Below are positions 43,599 to 55,563 of a stretch of DNA of 64,000 nucleotides, piece by piece (the stretch's first letter is position 1; each line of letters begins with the position of its first letter). Below the pieces are notes generated by a model. It searched no databases, was not told the DNA's origin, and was given only the letters and a program-made list of their open reading frames with translations. This DNA comes from Semisulcospira habei (lineage: Eukaryota; Mollusca; Gastropoda; Semisulcospiridae). A program made the position numbers and the translations under genes. The stretch lies in NCBI GenBank assembly GCA_036245525.1, contig BTPG01000005.1:206935303-206999302 (forward strand). Direction: 5' to 3'.

Positions 43599-43990
43599 GA
43601 TGATGAAACTTTATTACATAACGGTAGAAGTTTTGACAGATACAAATACGTCATTTTTCAAACTTGCCGTTTCTAACGTTCTACAACATGAAATATAATG
43701 AAGACAAACAAAAAATATTTAACGCAAACAAAAAACATAACTAAATAAGTACAGACACACGCAGTACAGAAAATGATACTACTAAGGTAGCAATAAACAA
43801 ATACAAAAAAGGAAGTAACACTCCTCAGCACAAATTACATAGGAGAAAAATCATAGCACAGCAAAAACAAGCACAAAGTACCAAGAATCAAACATATATA
43901 CACACACCTTTACAGCCATGTAAATGCACGCACTAACATATATACATTTACATAACCTTTCATCAGAATGACAGGATAAAAATAATATAT

Positions 43991-44302
43991 CTAAGCAGTT
44001 TCCATCAGGTATATGTGTAGTTTTGTTTTAAAGGAGGAAAGGTGGGTTAGTGTTTTTAAATGTTGAGGAAGTGAATTCCATAAAAATGGTCCCGAAAAGG
44101 CTAGGCTTGATTTGAATAAGTCAATGCGAGGTAGTGGTAATCGAAGAGTACTGTTCCTCGAGGACCTTTCACACTGTCGTGGAGAAACATACATACCCGA
44201 CCACATATAGTAGCGCACCTTCATGTTTGTGTATGTATGTTTCTCCTGCCTACTTCCTAAGTTCCGGAGAAAGACATGGGTTATATAAGAGACCTGATCC
44301 AT
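43991..44302 (-). pseudogene. Second CR1-like ORF2 C-terminus and tail
   Basis: Encodes ERSSRNSTLRLPLPRIDLFK, SGPFLWNSLPQHLKTLTHLS and a stop after KLHIYLMETA, homologous to the end of the adjacent ORF2 (ERSSRNNTLPLPLPRIDLFK), whose own end diverges after GPFVWNTIP. It supplies the genuine 3' end: UTR to about 43600 with TAATAAAGTTTC before (ATC)n. Confidence 0.68.
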
Positions 44303-44333
44303 TCTTTTTGAGGATGGAAATGATTGTCTTATT

Positions 44334-47209
44334 CTATACCTGCGTATTTCTCTGTGGGCTGGCGATTGGGTGCCTGATAGGCGGGGGCAGGGGATCTAAC
44401 TGTTGTCTGTCCAGCGCTGTGATTCCCCTTGGTTTGAGTGCAGGAATAGTGTTCCATACAAACGGTCCAGAAAAGGATAAACTAGTTTTAAAGAGGTCAA
44501 TTCTAGGCAGAGGTAGGGGTAAAGTATTGTTCCTTGAGGACCGTTCGCGTTCTTGCTGTGGCACAAATTTGGTGGTTAGATACTGCGGTGTCATGTTATT
44601 TAATATCTTGTGCATGAGGATGCATTTGTTGAAATTAAGTTGTTGACGCAGGCCGAGAATGTTTAGATGTCTAAATTTGTCTATGGTAGGAACGGGCCGC
44701 GTATCTATCATTTTGACAGCTCTTTTATATATAGAGTTTAACCTGTTCATGTTAACATCACTACAACCGTCCCACACTGTGGAGACATAATCAATGTGAG
44801 ACTTGATATGGGCATGAAAAAACAGTTTACGAGTATGTGTATCCGTTACTTGTCTAAGCTGGGACAACAGGAAAGTGTTTTTAGCAATGGTTTTACAGAC
44901 TGTATTTATATGCGTCTCCCAACATAATTGTTCGTCAACGTGTATTCCCAAGAATTTACGCTCTGTGACTTGTTCTATCGGTTTAGCGTTCAGTTGTAAA
45001 TGTAACGGCTGTGGTCGGCGTTGGTGTTTTTGTCGTGTAGTGATTAAAATACTCTTTGTTTTTCCTGGATGAAGAACCATATGATTCTCTCTACACCAGT
45101 CGGAAACCTCGCTGAGACTATTTTGTAAGCTTATGTTAATGTCAGCTGTTTTTTTTACCCGAAACATGGAGGCTCGTATCGTCCGCAAACAGGTTGCAAT
45201 TAACATCAGTGTTAGTAATATGCAAAGGCAAATCATTAATGAATATTATAAATAGAAGAGGTCCCAAGATCGACCCCTGGGGGACACCGTAGTTAACTTG
45301 TCCTTGTTTAGAGTATTTTCCATGAGTATATACCTTTTGTTTTCTGTCTTTTAGGTATGATCTAAAAAATGCTATGGCAGTTTTACTTATATGGTATGCT
45401 GCTAGCTTCTTTAAGAGAATGTCATGGTCGACAAGATCAAATGCTTTTTGTAGGTCTAAGAAAACAACTCCAGACATCAGGTTTTTATTTATTGATTCCA
45501 GCCAGCTGTCTACAATGTGTGCCAGTGCTGACTGACATGAGTGTTTCGGTCTAAAGCCGGACTGATGAATATTTATGAAATTGCCCTTTTCTAGAAAATC
45601 GAGGAGGTGTTTTTGTATGTGTTTTTCAAGGGGCTTTGACAGGGCCGACAAAAGTGAGATAGGACGGTAGTTATTGACATCTTCAAGATCTTTTGATTTA
45701 GGGATTGGAATTACCCTGGCCTCTTTGAAAATAGTTGGAAACGTGCTGTGTTTTATACAGAGGTTAAAGATATAAGTGAGTGCCTCTACCGTATATGGTA
45801 GTGACATTTTCAGAATTTTGTTGTCTATACCATCCATCCCGGTGGACTTTTTGTTCGGCATGCTAGAGATGAATTTGCCGACTTCAGCGACGGTAATATC
45901 AGGAATGATGAATGTCTGCAGTATATTTTTGGCCTCACAGTATTTTTCCAGTACACTAGGAACTTGGTACTCTGCGTTACTACTTGCAGCTGACTGAGCA
46001 AGTGTTTCAGCTGTCGATAGGAAGTGCTTATTTAATATATCAGCTGACAAATGGGATGGCATTTCAGGGGCTGATTTACCCTTTGTTATAACGTTCAGGG
46101 CTTTCCACACCGATGCTGTATCTTTTTTGTCCCTAATCATTTCCTGGAAGAACAGTTTTTTTTTACGCTCTCACTAAGTATTTAACACGATTTCGTTGTT
46201 TCTTATATTCATCAAACTGTTTTTCTTTCTTAAGTTTGTCTCTAAATGACATGGCCTGTTTGACATCTACTGTTAACCAGGGTGGCAGGGTAGAGTGCTT
46301 AACTCGTTTTTCTCGTATGGGCGCATGCTTATTTAGGACTCCAAGGAATAGATCCATCCAGTACGACAGGGCACTGTCAGGAGAAGTGTGGTTATACACG
46401 TCCCTGAAAGGAGTATTGCGCAGATCCCGCAGAAAGTCGTCGTTATTAAATGTTTTGAAAGAACGATATTTAATTGTTTTATGTCTCTTTTTGTTCTCTT
46501 TGTCTAGTTTCATGGAGACTGTGCAACATACTGGGTTATGGTCACTGACAGCTAAGGAGGGAACATGTACATTTGATATTTTATCATCATTTGTCACATA
46601 AATATGATCAATCAGGGTTGAAGATGTACATGTGGTTCTAGTGGGGGTTTTAATTAACTGTTCTAAACCGAATAGTGCTGTTGTTGACGCCCATGCAGCA
46701 TTGGACCCTTTAGATTTAGAAAGATCAATATTAAAATCACCCAAAAGAACAACGTCAGCTTTATTTTGATTTACGCTATCCATCATTGCTACGAAGTCAT
46801 CATACCAGTCCCAGCTGGCTGCGGGATTTCTATAAATAAAGCCGATGAGGACGGGGGGTGATTTAGATGTCTTCACTTCTACCCACAAGCTTTCCACTTG
46901 AGCAGACTCTAAGTCTTGTCGCCGTTTGACGTTACCAAGTATTGAATTATGTATATATACAGCTAGTCCAGTGTGTTGAGGGCTTGAGGCATCTCTGCGG
47001 AGTACTGAGAAATTTGGGACAGAAATGGAGTTATCCCTTATTGAACTTTTAAGCCTCGACTCGGACACAACAAAAATATGAAAATGTAAGGGCGTGTTTA
47101 GGAACACGGATAAATCGGGCACCTTGTTAACTAGATGGTATATGTTAAGATGGCCAATTCTCAGTTCGTCTGTTCGTTTCGGAACAGTATTTAGATTACG
47201 ATTTTGCAT
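44334..47209 (-). pseudogene. CR1-like ORF2: endonuclease plus reverse transcriptase, two frameshifts
   Basis: The APE-like endonuclease (47209-46163) has IGHLNIYHLVNKV, VVSESRL, VVLLGDFNIDLS, LIDHIYV and VSDHNP. RT (46140-45142) has SKDLEDVNNYRPISLLSALS, QSGFRPKHSC, VVFLDLQKAFDLVDHDIL, YGVPQGSILGPLLFIIFIND and FADD. The post-RT part (45236-44440) has HPGKTKSILITTR, KFLGIHVDEQLCW and YKRAVKMI. Frames change at about 46150 (T9 run) and 45160 (T8 run). Each is explained by a single-base slip in a homopolymer. All catalytic motifs survive, so these could be genuine mutations or assembly errors. Its C-terminus is replaced after GPFVWNTIP. Confidence 0.82.
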
Positions 47210-47750
47210 GTCGGTAAAAACACAAATGTAACAAAAAAATAGAATACAAAATTAATATGGTCACAAAAAATAATCCAACAAAATAAAAAATAAAAATCAA
47301 CTAATATCAATATCTATAGAATGCTTTAAATAAGCTCAATAAAAGAATACACGGCAAAGAAACACAATGTTTATCACGCGCTTAGTCTAAGTTCAACAGA
47401 ATGTTTACGGTTTTCTTGCTTGGTTATGTCAACAAAAAATAACAAAGTCAGCAACTATAAAAGAAAACAAATAAAAAATGACTTGTCAAGGAACTATGCA
47501 CGTTCACCTGCGACAAAGTTCATAATACACAAAGCTAATTTGACGACTTAAAAATAAGAAGAAAGAAAAACAAATTTAAAGTCTAAGAAAATGGTACAAC
47601 TATAATATTTTTAAAAATCGCTAAGTGAAAAAAGTATATTTAAATCAGGAAATGATAATAGCAGATTGGAAATTACTGTCAATAATTGGTCCACAAAACG
47701 CGCACAGTGGGACTTTATCAAAGAATGTCGAAATGGCTATCACGCGTGTC
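47210..47750. other. Spacer between ORF1 and ORF2 of the CR1-like element
   Basis: AT-rich, with no open frame of note. It lies between the ORF1 stop and the ORF2 start on the minus strand. Confidence 0.55.
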
Positions 47751-49247
47751 CTAATTTCCAGCGCGTGGCCTGAACTTTTGAAGAAGCGAAAACAAGGCGG
47801 CACAGTCACTCTCACTAAGCTGCGGCACTCCAGGACGTGGGGGCGGCGGGGGATAGGGGAAAGTTGGGGGTTTGGGGTACGGATAGGGGTACACAGGTCG
47901 ACCGCCTGCCATGTAGGAAGGGGCGCCCATGAGTGTTGATGTGCGACCATAGCCGGGCTGCTGTGGCTTGTGTTCTGGATCAGCCCCGGCCTTTGATCCA
48001 CCGCCATACGCAAACGGCGCTGGTGTACGGTCAGCATGGTTCGGATCGTGCTGACTAGAGTCTTTTGCAAAAGCCTGCTCTTGGTGGAATCTGGGCGCCA
48101 TTCTGAAGACTTTCGTCACAGCCTGCTCCTCGCGGAATCCGCGCGCCAGGCTTGAACTGGCTGCGTGCTGAGGGCGCTGACTGTGTTGAGGCCCCTGGTC
48201 TCTAGGGCCGGGATGCCCGTTTTTACCGCCATTTAGCTGTCCGTGGCGGTGTGGGTTTTGGTGTCTAGCCTCAGTGGGGCGGGTTACGATGTTGGAGGTA
48301 CGGCCAGAGTACGCCCGCTTGATGTTTACAGCGAGAGCTCTGGTGCCCCGCTTGTTCGGATGGATGGCGTCTCTAAACCAACCGCTCTTTACCTCGCCGG
48401 TCCTTGTGTAGAACACTTGGTCGTTGTCAATAAAGTTTACCTTCAGCGAGTGGCACACCTCCCTGAGACAAAGGTTGGTGTCTGTGACGCATGGATCCGG
48501 CTGCTGACGTTCGTTGATCGTGGGCAGGATGGATGAGATGAAGATTTCTGCCTTGGGGAAGACTCGTCTGGCAGCAGAAATCACATCCTTCCAGCCCTTC
48601 TTGTCGATGACGAACCCACGCTTACAGTCATTGATGCCGACATGCATGACGACTGTGGTGACTGCATTCGTGGGGTCAGCATCGTGAAGGTGCTGGAGGA
48701 TGCCGGCTCTGTCGAGGCCTAACACTGACACGACCTGCGCTTTGTCTGTGCCAGTGACAGACATCAGGTCTCCATGAAGGCCACGTAGTATCGAATCGCC
48801 GAGAAGTAGCGTCTGGGTGCCGGGCTTTGGGTTTTGGAGTGCAGAAAGGTCAGTGGTTTTGTCGGTATCTGAAGATGGTCGGTTTGGTGCCGGCTCTTTG
48901 CGCTCGGGGGTTAGCGGAGATGCACGCGGGGGCTCAGAAGTTGTCGTTGAGGTTGGCGACTTTTCCAGCGCTTGCTTAGGCCGAGTGTTGGACGGGGGTG
49001 ACGGGTTCTTCTTGCCGCTTTTCCTGTCGCTTCTCTGGCCATCCTACTCCCCCTCCAGCTGGGTGATCCGCTCACGCAGGTGTCTAATCTCCGTGTGCAG
49101 CGAATCCACCTCGATGTTGTACGAGTGGCGGATCTCCCCAACGGCGGATCGGAGAGCCGATATCTCCGCCATCAGGCGCTCAACAGCCAGGGGGTCAGGG
49201 TTGAGTACTACCGGGCAGACTGTCTGGCACGCAGACTCAGTGGACAC
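47751..49247 (-). pseudogene. CR1-like ORF1, coiled coil and SGNH esterase part, one stop
   Basis: A single minus frame runs through a coiled coil (ALRSAVGEIRHSYNIEVDSL, LRERITQLEGE), a TAG at 49044-49046, a Ser/Pro/Lys linker, and an SGNH/GDSL-like esterase. The esterase has block I LLLGDSILRG (~48800), VVMHVGINDCKRG (GxND, ~48655) and RDAIHPNKRGTRALAV (DxxH, ~48370). A Pro/His-rich tail ends near 47754. An esterase in ORF1 is documented for CR1-clade elements. Apart from the one amber codon the frame is intact. Upstream it is joined by a frameshift (~49270) to the repeat region. Confidence 0.82.
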
Positions 49248-49329
49248 TGCAGCAACAGGAGATGAGTGCCAGCCCCGCCGGCGTCTGTTGTACTGGCAGC
49301 GGGAACACTGCTGTCATGGTCGCTGGTGG

Positions 49330-51120
49330 CGATGCTGGTACCAGTGCTGCCGGTGTTAAACGTATTGGCAGCACCAGCACTGTTGACGCTGTTGCTGATG
49401 GTGACGTTGGTGCTAGTGCTGCCCACGTCAAAGGCATTGGCAGCACAAGCACTGTTGACGCTGTCGCTGATGGTGGTGCCAGTGCTGCCGATGTCAGACA
49501 TATTGGCAGCACTAGCACTGTTGACGCTGTCTCTGATGGTGGTGCCAGTGCTGCCGATGTCAGACGTATTGGCAGTACGAGCACTGTTGACGCTGTCGCT
49601 GATGGTGGTGCCAGTGCTGCCGACGTAAGACGTATTGGCAGCACCAGCACTTTTGACGCGGTCGCTGATGGTGGTGCCAGTGCTGCCGATGTCAGACGTA
49701 TTGGCAGCACCAGTACTGTTGACGATGTCGCTGATGGTGGTGCCAGTGCTGCCGATGTCAGACGTATTGACAGCACCAGCACTGTTGACGCTGTCGCGGA
49801 TGGTGGCGCCAGTGTTGCCGATGTCAGACGTATCGGCAGCACCAGCACTGTTGACGCTGTCGCTGATGGTGGTGCCAGTGCTGCCGATGTCAGACGTATC
49901 GGCAGCACAAGCACTGTTGACGCTGTCGCTGATGGTGGTGCCAGTGCTGCCGACGTCAGAAGTATCGGCAGCACAAGCACTGTTGACGCTGTCGCTGATG
50001 GTGGTGCCAGTGCTGCCGATGTCAGACGTATTGGCAGCACAAGCACTGTTGACGCTGTCGCTGATGGTGGTGCCAGTGCTGCCGAAGTCAGACGTATTGG
50101 CAGCACAAGCACTGTTGACGCTGTCGCTGATGGTGGTGCCAGTGCTGCCGATGTCAGACGTATTGGCAGCAATAGCACCGTTGACGCTGTCGCTGATGGT
50201 GGTGCCAGTGCTGCCGATGTCAGACGTATTGGCAGCACTGTTGACGCTGTCGCTGATGGTGGTGCCAGTGCTGCCGATGTCAGACGTATTGGCAGCAATA
50301 GCACTGTTGACGCTGTCGCTGATGGTGGTGCCAGTGCTGCCGATGTCAGACGTATCGGCAGCACAAGCACTGTTGACGCTGTCGCTGATGGTGGTGCCAG
50401 TGCTGCCGATGTCAGAAGTATCGGCAGCACAAGCACTGTTGACGCTGTCGCTGATGGTGGTGCCAGTGCTGCCGATGTCAGACGTATTGGCAGCACAAGC
50501 ACTGTTGACGCTGTCGCTGATGGTGGTGCTAGTGTTGCCGATGTCAGACGTATCGGCAGGACTAGCACTGTTGACGCTGTCGCTGATGGTGGTGCCAGTG
50601 CTGCCGATGTCAGACGTATTGGCAGCACTGTTGACGCTGTCGCTGATGGTGGTGCCAGTGCTGCCGATGTCAGACGTATTGGCAGCACCAGCACTGTTGA
50701 CGCTGTCGCTGATGGTGGTGCCAGTGCTGCCGATGTCAGACGTATTGGCAGCACTGTTGACGCTGTCGCTGATGGTGGTGCCAGTGCTGCCGATGTCAGA
50801 CGTATTGGCAGCATCAGCACTGTTGACGCTGTCGCTGATGGTGGTGCCAGTGCTGCCGATGTCAGACGTATTGGCAGCAGTAGCACTGTTGACGCTGTCG
50901 CTGATGGTGGTGCCAGTGCTGCCGATGTCAGACATATTGGCTGCAGTAGCACTGTTGTCGCTGTCGCTGATGGTGGTGCCAGTGCTGCCGATGTCAGATG
51001 TATTGGCAGCACCAGCACTGTTGACCCTGTCGCTGATGTTGGTACCAGTGCTGCCGATGTCAGACGTATTGGCAGCACCAGCACTGTTGACGCTGTCGCT
51101 GATGGTGGTGCCACTCAGCT
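49330..51120 (-). repeat. 66-bp coding tandem array inside CR1-like ORF1
   Basis: About 27 units of 66 bp (some 57 bp, lacking three codons). On the minus strand each encodes TSDIGSTGTTISDSVNSA plus CAAN/GAAN-type residues. Because the unit is a multiple of three and stop-poor, most frames on both strands stay open, but only the minus frame connects to recognisable ORF1 modules. A 2-base change at about 51110 and one near 49270 break continuity. Confidence 0.9.
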
Positions 51121-51846
51121 GCCGATGTCAGACGTATTGGCAGCACTAACACTGTCGACGTTGTCACTGGTTGTGATGGTGGTGGGATTGTCGGTGATGC
51201 CAACGTCAGAAGTACCAGTACTGATGACGCTGTCGCTGGTATTGATGGTGGTGCTACTGTCTCCGACGAGAGTTGTGATGACAGCGCGAGCACAGCTGCC
51301 GCTGATGGCGTTGTCCTTGCCGGTGGGGCTGACGGTGTCGTCCATCTCAGTGTTGGTCAAGGAGTCATGGTCCACTGGCAGTGCAGAGTCAACTCTAGAC
51401 GGCAGCGCCAGCTGACTGTGTCCAGACTGGGCAGCCAAGGCGTTTACGATGTCTCTCAGTGCCGCAAACTCCCTGTCCACCCACTGGCGGCAGGACCGGC
51501 CCTGCACCAGAAAACTTGCTGTTGTGTAATACACATGAATGACAAGTAGTTGCCGCCTACCGTCTTTCAGCCGTATAGTTGAACGCACAAGGTCTTTAGG
51601 CAGACTACTCAAATCTGGGTCAATTAGGTGTTCATAAATGGTATGGTGTTCTCCATAATCCTCCCAGGTTGTTGTAACACCTTGAGGACGAAATTCGTCA
51701 ACGTAGCGTAGATTTAACACCTTTCGCCACAGTGGTAGCTTCGTATGGTCCGTATGGTAAGTGATCTGAATGGGGTCCAGAGTACGTCTTATCTCTTCTA
51801 CGTTTGTCTGTGTGAAGCCTAGCTTGGACCGTGTGGTCGGGCCCAT
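51115..51846 (-). pseudogene. CR1-like ORF1 N-terminal module
   Basis: From MGPTTRSKLGFTQTNVEEIR at 51846: a 243-residue frame with a folded-looking first ~140 residues (RRTLDPIQITYHTDHTKLPL, WEDYGEHHTIYEHLIDPDLS, RQLLVIHVYYTTASFLVQGR) and a Ser/Thr-rich tail already resembling degenerate repeat units (TINTSDSVISTGTSDVGITD). It ends at a stop created by an irregular unit. I do not recognise the domain by name. It is placed as the ORF1 start because nothing coding lies further upstream. Confidence 0.6.
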
Positions 51847-51960
51847 CTTGCCATCACTCTAGCTGACACCACACAAAGACTAATCGCATACAGACAACGC
51901 ACAGATCAGCACACACCTGGCCTGACAATACACGGTCGGTCACGGGTGACAAAACCTGGT

Positions 51961-52431
51961 GTAAGGAGGGGGTCTGAAGACGCAAATTGTATTATCTGAA
52001 GGCGCACCGGTGAGGCGCAGTTGAATATTTACGGATTTTCGTTGGTATAAATGAAAAGATATTCAGTGGTCGACAATGATTTGCACTGGGTTGTCTTCAG
52101 CGACCAATTTTGACAAACCCAGGGCTCCACGAGAGTTGAAACTCTTATTTCTCCTATCTCTGCTTTTATGTTTCACAGATATAGAGGCGGTCGGATGATG
52201 AGGTCAGACCCCTGACCCTGGGCCAGGCATCTGCGCTGGTGTGTTTACACAGTGTTGGGACTATGATGACAGGCGTAGCCAGGTCTAACGCCCCCTGATT
52301 ACAAAACACTGGAGGCCATATGAGTCACCGCACACGTGTACAAAATTTGAAAATGGAAGACAAGAGAGTTTAGTGGAAATCATATATGGGAAAACACTCA
52401 TAAGTCATTACTCACGAAAACCTCCATCCTC
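51961..52431. other. No recognised gene
   Basis: Unassigned, possibly including the 5' UTR of the CR1-like element. Confidence 0.4.
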
Positions 52432-52565
<134 letters not shown>

Positions 52566-52713
52566 CAGAATTCAGACATATTTATTGAGAGAGCGAGAGA
52601 GCTCAGAATTCAGACATATTTATTGTGAGATCTAATCCCATCGTGTGTACATCGCCCGTGAGAGCGACATGAATGCAGCCGCATTACCCCATGTCTAGCC
52701 CCGACGCCCTGCG

Positions 52714-52832
52714 GCAGGTGATGATGGATCGACCATGATGATTCAAGGGTAGTGCCGGATTAGCTTGGCGCTATCAGGCGCCAAGCTAACCCGGCACTAC
52801 CCTTGAATTATCATGGTCGATCCATCTACTGC
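52714..52832. repeat. GGCGCC-family palindrome
   Basis: GATGGATCGACCATGATGAT...TTGGCGC-tatca-GGCGCCAA...TATCATGGTCGATCCATC. Outer sequence (CCGACGCCCTGCGGCAGG) resembles the 25027 element. A right-hand TTAA may be the one near 52892. Confidence 0.8.
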
Positions 52833-53021
52833 AACTGGTACATAGTCGTCATGTGACACCTCCGAAATTTCGAGACATGCGGCCTTGGGGTTAAATAAGT
52901 TAAAAATTAAAATTGAATTGACCGACTTGATGATTGATTGATTGCTTGATTGACTGATCGATTGACTGCTTGATTGATTAGAGCCCACTGCTCCTGGGGA
53001 TGCAGCGCGATATTAATGCTC

Positions 53022-53062
<41 letters not shown>

Positions 53063-53210
53063 GAGTGTAATGGTCTGTGATACTGGAGCTTGCTGCTGTA
53101 TATACAAGTACCGTTCAGCATTCCCACTTGTAGTATTACATCATCACGGCGTAACACACTGAGCACTGAGCACTTCGCAAATTTGAGAGTCGTCTTTTTC
53201 TACAGTACAG

Positions 53211-53301
53211 GATCATGATAATAGTTCAAGGGTGGAGCCAGAATAGCTTGGCGCCTTAGGCGCCAAGCTTTTTCTGGCTCCACCCTTGAACTATCATGGT
53301 C
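53211..53301. repeat. GGCGCC palindrome upstream of GPCR D
   Basis: TTCAAGGGTGGAGCCAGAAT...AGCTTGGCGCC-tta-GGCGCCAAGCT...CTGGCTCCACCCTTGAA; arms ~43 bp. A 3-bp ATA duplication (GATAATAGTT) lies in the left arm. Confidence 0.82.
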
Positions 53302-53360
53302 GATCCATATGTTGTTAAAATGTGTCAGGACTGCATGGGTCATTTACTGGTGTTTTGTGT

Positions 53361-53370
53361 TGTTTTCAGG
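53361..53370 (+). promoter_or_regulatory. Candidate 3' splice site before the GPCR D exon
   Basis: TGTTTTCAG, with AG at 53368-53369, in the same position relative to the ATG as in copy A. Confidence 0.5.
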
Positions 53371-53449
53371 TCACAGTAAACATTCAAAGTTCTGCGGATT
53401 TCCGGTATCAGTCTCGCGGTCCGCTGTGTCTGCGCTGCTGACATACGCT

Positions 53450-55234
53450 ATGGAGACCATGGACAACGACACTACGAAACCAAACACGACGGCAGTCACT
53501 GTCACTGTGGACGCGGCGTGGCTTGAGCGTCTGAACGCCGAGATGACGCTGGAGTTGGCGCCGACCCTGGTGTACATCACGCTACTGATGTTGGCGGGTG
53601 TGGTGGGTAACACTGTGGTGCTGCTCGTGTACTACCGGCGATTCAAACCCAGCGCTACCAGAAGCTTGGTGCTGGCCATGAGCGTGCTGGACCTGACGAG
53701 TAACGTGCTCGTCCTGCCCTTAGAGATCTGCGACATCCGTTTCTCCGTTTTCTTCGACAACGCCGCCCTGTGTCGTGCCAAGCGGTTTGTCAACAGTTTC
53801 CTGACGTTGAGCTCCGCCTTGCTACTGGTGAGCGTGGCCCTGGACCGCTACAACAAGATCTGCCGGCCCTTCAGCAAACAGCACTCACTGCGACGGACCT
53901 CGGTCACCATAGCGACGTGTTGCGCCGTGTCCGTGAGCCTGACCGTGCCCTTGACCGTGCTGAACGGCCGCCACACGCTGCACACCGGGCGGGACAACAT
54001 GACGAGCGTCACGTGCTCCATTGACGATCGCTACGTCCACACGCTCTTCCCCATGGTCTACAACCTCATCATGGCCTTGACCTTTGTCATCTGCGTCACC
54101 ATCATGATGGTTTCCTACACGCGCATCGCCCGCCATGTGTGGGCGCACAAACAGACCATGTCAGCGGGGGTCGGGCCGCGAGGGCAGGGTGTGGGTGGGA
54201 GTGGTCCGGCCAGTTCTGGCGGGTGGCGGGAGGCGAGTTCACACACAGACGATGCGACGTCTGACGCGCGTGAGGTATCGGTCAGCTCGGAGCTGCAGCT
54301 GTCGTCTGCTGGGGAGGCCGTCCCCCTGTCTGCCGTCGCCCTCACCGCGCTTACAGCCACGGCCACGGCCACCTCCACCTCTCACAGTGCCTCGCTGTCA
54401 GACAACACGTTCATGGATCACGTGACACTTTCTGCTACAGACACAAAGCCCATCGTCTTCGGGCCCACTGCGGCCGTCGTGGGCTCGAAGACGTGCGTGA
54501 GTGGTGATTTCGGCTCTGCGCTAGCCACATCTCTTGACGTTCCTCACCATGTCCAGGTCACTCCAAGTGACCGTCACGGCGTTAATCCAGCTGCTAATGA
54601 TTCCTCTCTTACCCCCCTTGTGCGTGCAGCATCCAGCACTGTAGGAAGTACCGATTATAGCATGGACAAGGGGGGTAATGATCCCTCCCCCGTTCATCCA
54701 CCTCCTGTTAACTCCCTTGTGTATGCAGTCCCCAGTACCGCTGGCAACACCGTTGGCTGCGTGCACGAAAGCGCTGACACAGCCGGTGCGCTGCCTGTGG
54801 ACAAGTGCCGGAAGCAGTCGGCGCGATCCGTCAGACAGAGACCCACACCACTCCTACACACTGTTCTCTCTCGAGGCAGCAAAGGTCACACCGCCTCTTC
54901 ATCTGCCTCAGTAACAACTACAACGACATCGTCCAAGCCGCCGCCCAAGACGAGGCAACTGGCCGTGAAGAAGATCCCATTCAGCACGACCTTCATGATG
55001 TTCGTGCTCACCGCCGTCGTCTTCATCAGCTACCTGCCTCACCTCATCATCATAACGACGCGCGCGGCGGCTGATGGCGTATTTAGCGGGTTGAGGGGAT
55101 GGCGGCTGAACGTGTACAACATAGGGTTGGGGTCGTACTTCATCAACTGCGCTGTCAACTGCATCGTGTACGGCTTCTGTAGTGCACGGTTCAGACAGCA
55201 GTGTCGCCGCTTCTTCTCCGGGAGAGAGGTGTGA
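53450..55234 (+). CDS. Class A (rhodopsin-like) GPCR, copy D, intact
   Basis: 594 residues, colinear with copy A and predicted to sit in the plasma membrane. Shared features are sequons near N6 and N12, GN in TM1, LAMSVLDL in TM2, VALDRYNKICRPF after TM3, a ~260-residue Ser/Thr-rich ICL3, FISYLPHLI in TM6 and NCIVYGF in TM7. It again lacks the canonical CWxP and NPxxY prolines and aromatics. Differences from A are mostly substitutions plus small in-frame indels in ICL3. Open codons extend 47 residues upstream, but MDNDTT is the conserved start. The ligand is unknown. Neighbouring elements do not suggest a pathway. Retention of an open frame while B and C decayed suggests function. Confidence 0.88.
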   Translation: METMDNDTTKPNTTAVTVTVDAAWLERLNAEMTLELAPTLVYITLLMLAGVVGNTVVLLVYYRRFKPSATRSLVLAMSVLDLTSNVLVLPLEICDIRFSVFFDNAALCRAKRFVNSFLTLSSALLLVSVALDRYNKICRPFSKQHSLRRTSVTIATCCAVSVSLTVPLTVLNGRHTLHTGRDNMTSVTCSIDDRYVHTLFPMVYNLIMALTFVICVTIMMVSYTRIARHVWAHKQTMSAGVGPRGQGVGGSGPASSGGWREASSHTDDATSDAREVSVSSELQLSSAGEAVPLSAVALTALTATATATSTSHSASLSDNTFMDHVTLSATDTKPIVFGPTAAVVGSKTCVSGDFGSALATSLDVPHHVQVTPSDRHGVNPAANDSSLTPLVRAASSTVGSTDYSMDKGGNDPSPVHPPPVNSLVYAVPSTAGNTVGCVHESADTAGALPVDKCRKQSARSVRQRPTPLLHTVLSRGSKGHTASSSASVTTTTTSSKPPPKTRQLAVKKIPFSTTFMMFVLTAVVFISYLPHLIIITTRAAADGVFSGLRGWRLNVYNIGLGSYFINCAVNCIVYGFCSARFRQQCRRFFSGREV

Positions 55235-55284
55235 CTGCTGTAATGATGGTGATGATGATGATGATGATGATGATGATGCAAATA

Positions 55285-55364
55285 TTAACTCATTCGAGAC
55301 GCGCCGCCTCCGGATACCCGGCATAAGCCGCGTATCCGGAGGAGGCACGTCTCGAATGAGTTAA
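55285..55364. repeat. TTAA-ended palindrome (GAGACG family), full length
   Basis: TTAACTCATTCGAGACGCG...CGGCATAAGCCGCG...GGCACGTCTCGAATGAGTTAA; 80 bp, ~50 bp after the GPCR D stop and next to a (GAT)n tract. Confidence 0.85.
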
Positions 55365-55407
55365 TATACATAATAATAGTAATAGTAATAATAATGATCA
55401 TAATAGT

Positions 55408-55563
55408 TTACTGCGAATAAGGCTTTTCCACTGGTTCTTGTCGTCTTTAGGGTCCGATCAGGGAATTCATTCTAAAGACAAAAGTCGATGGCTTATCTTC
55501 AAAATAAACTCCCACATCGGACCCGAGAAGCGACAGGAACCACTGGCAAAGCTAACTCGTAAT
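55408..55563. repeat. Foldback of ~155 bp, unit D copy
   Basis: TTACTGCGAATAAGGCTTTT at the left and GGCAAAGCTAACTCGTAA at the right; orthologous to 4834-4994. Confidence 0.68.

Noticed and set aside
49262..51415. Plus-strand open frames of 717 and 504 codons, and a 625-codon minus frame, across the repeat array
   Set aside because: The 66-bp unit is a multiple of three and stop-poor, so nearly all frames stay open. Only the minus frame encoding TSDIGSTGTTISDSVNSA connects to ORF1 modules.
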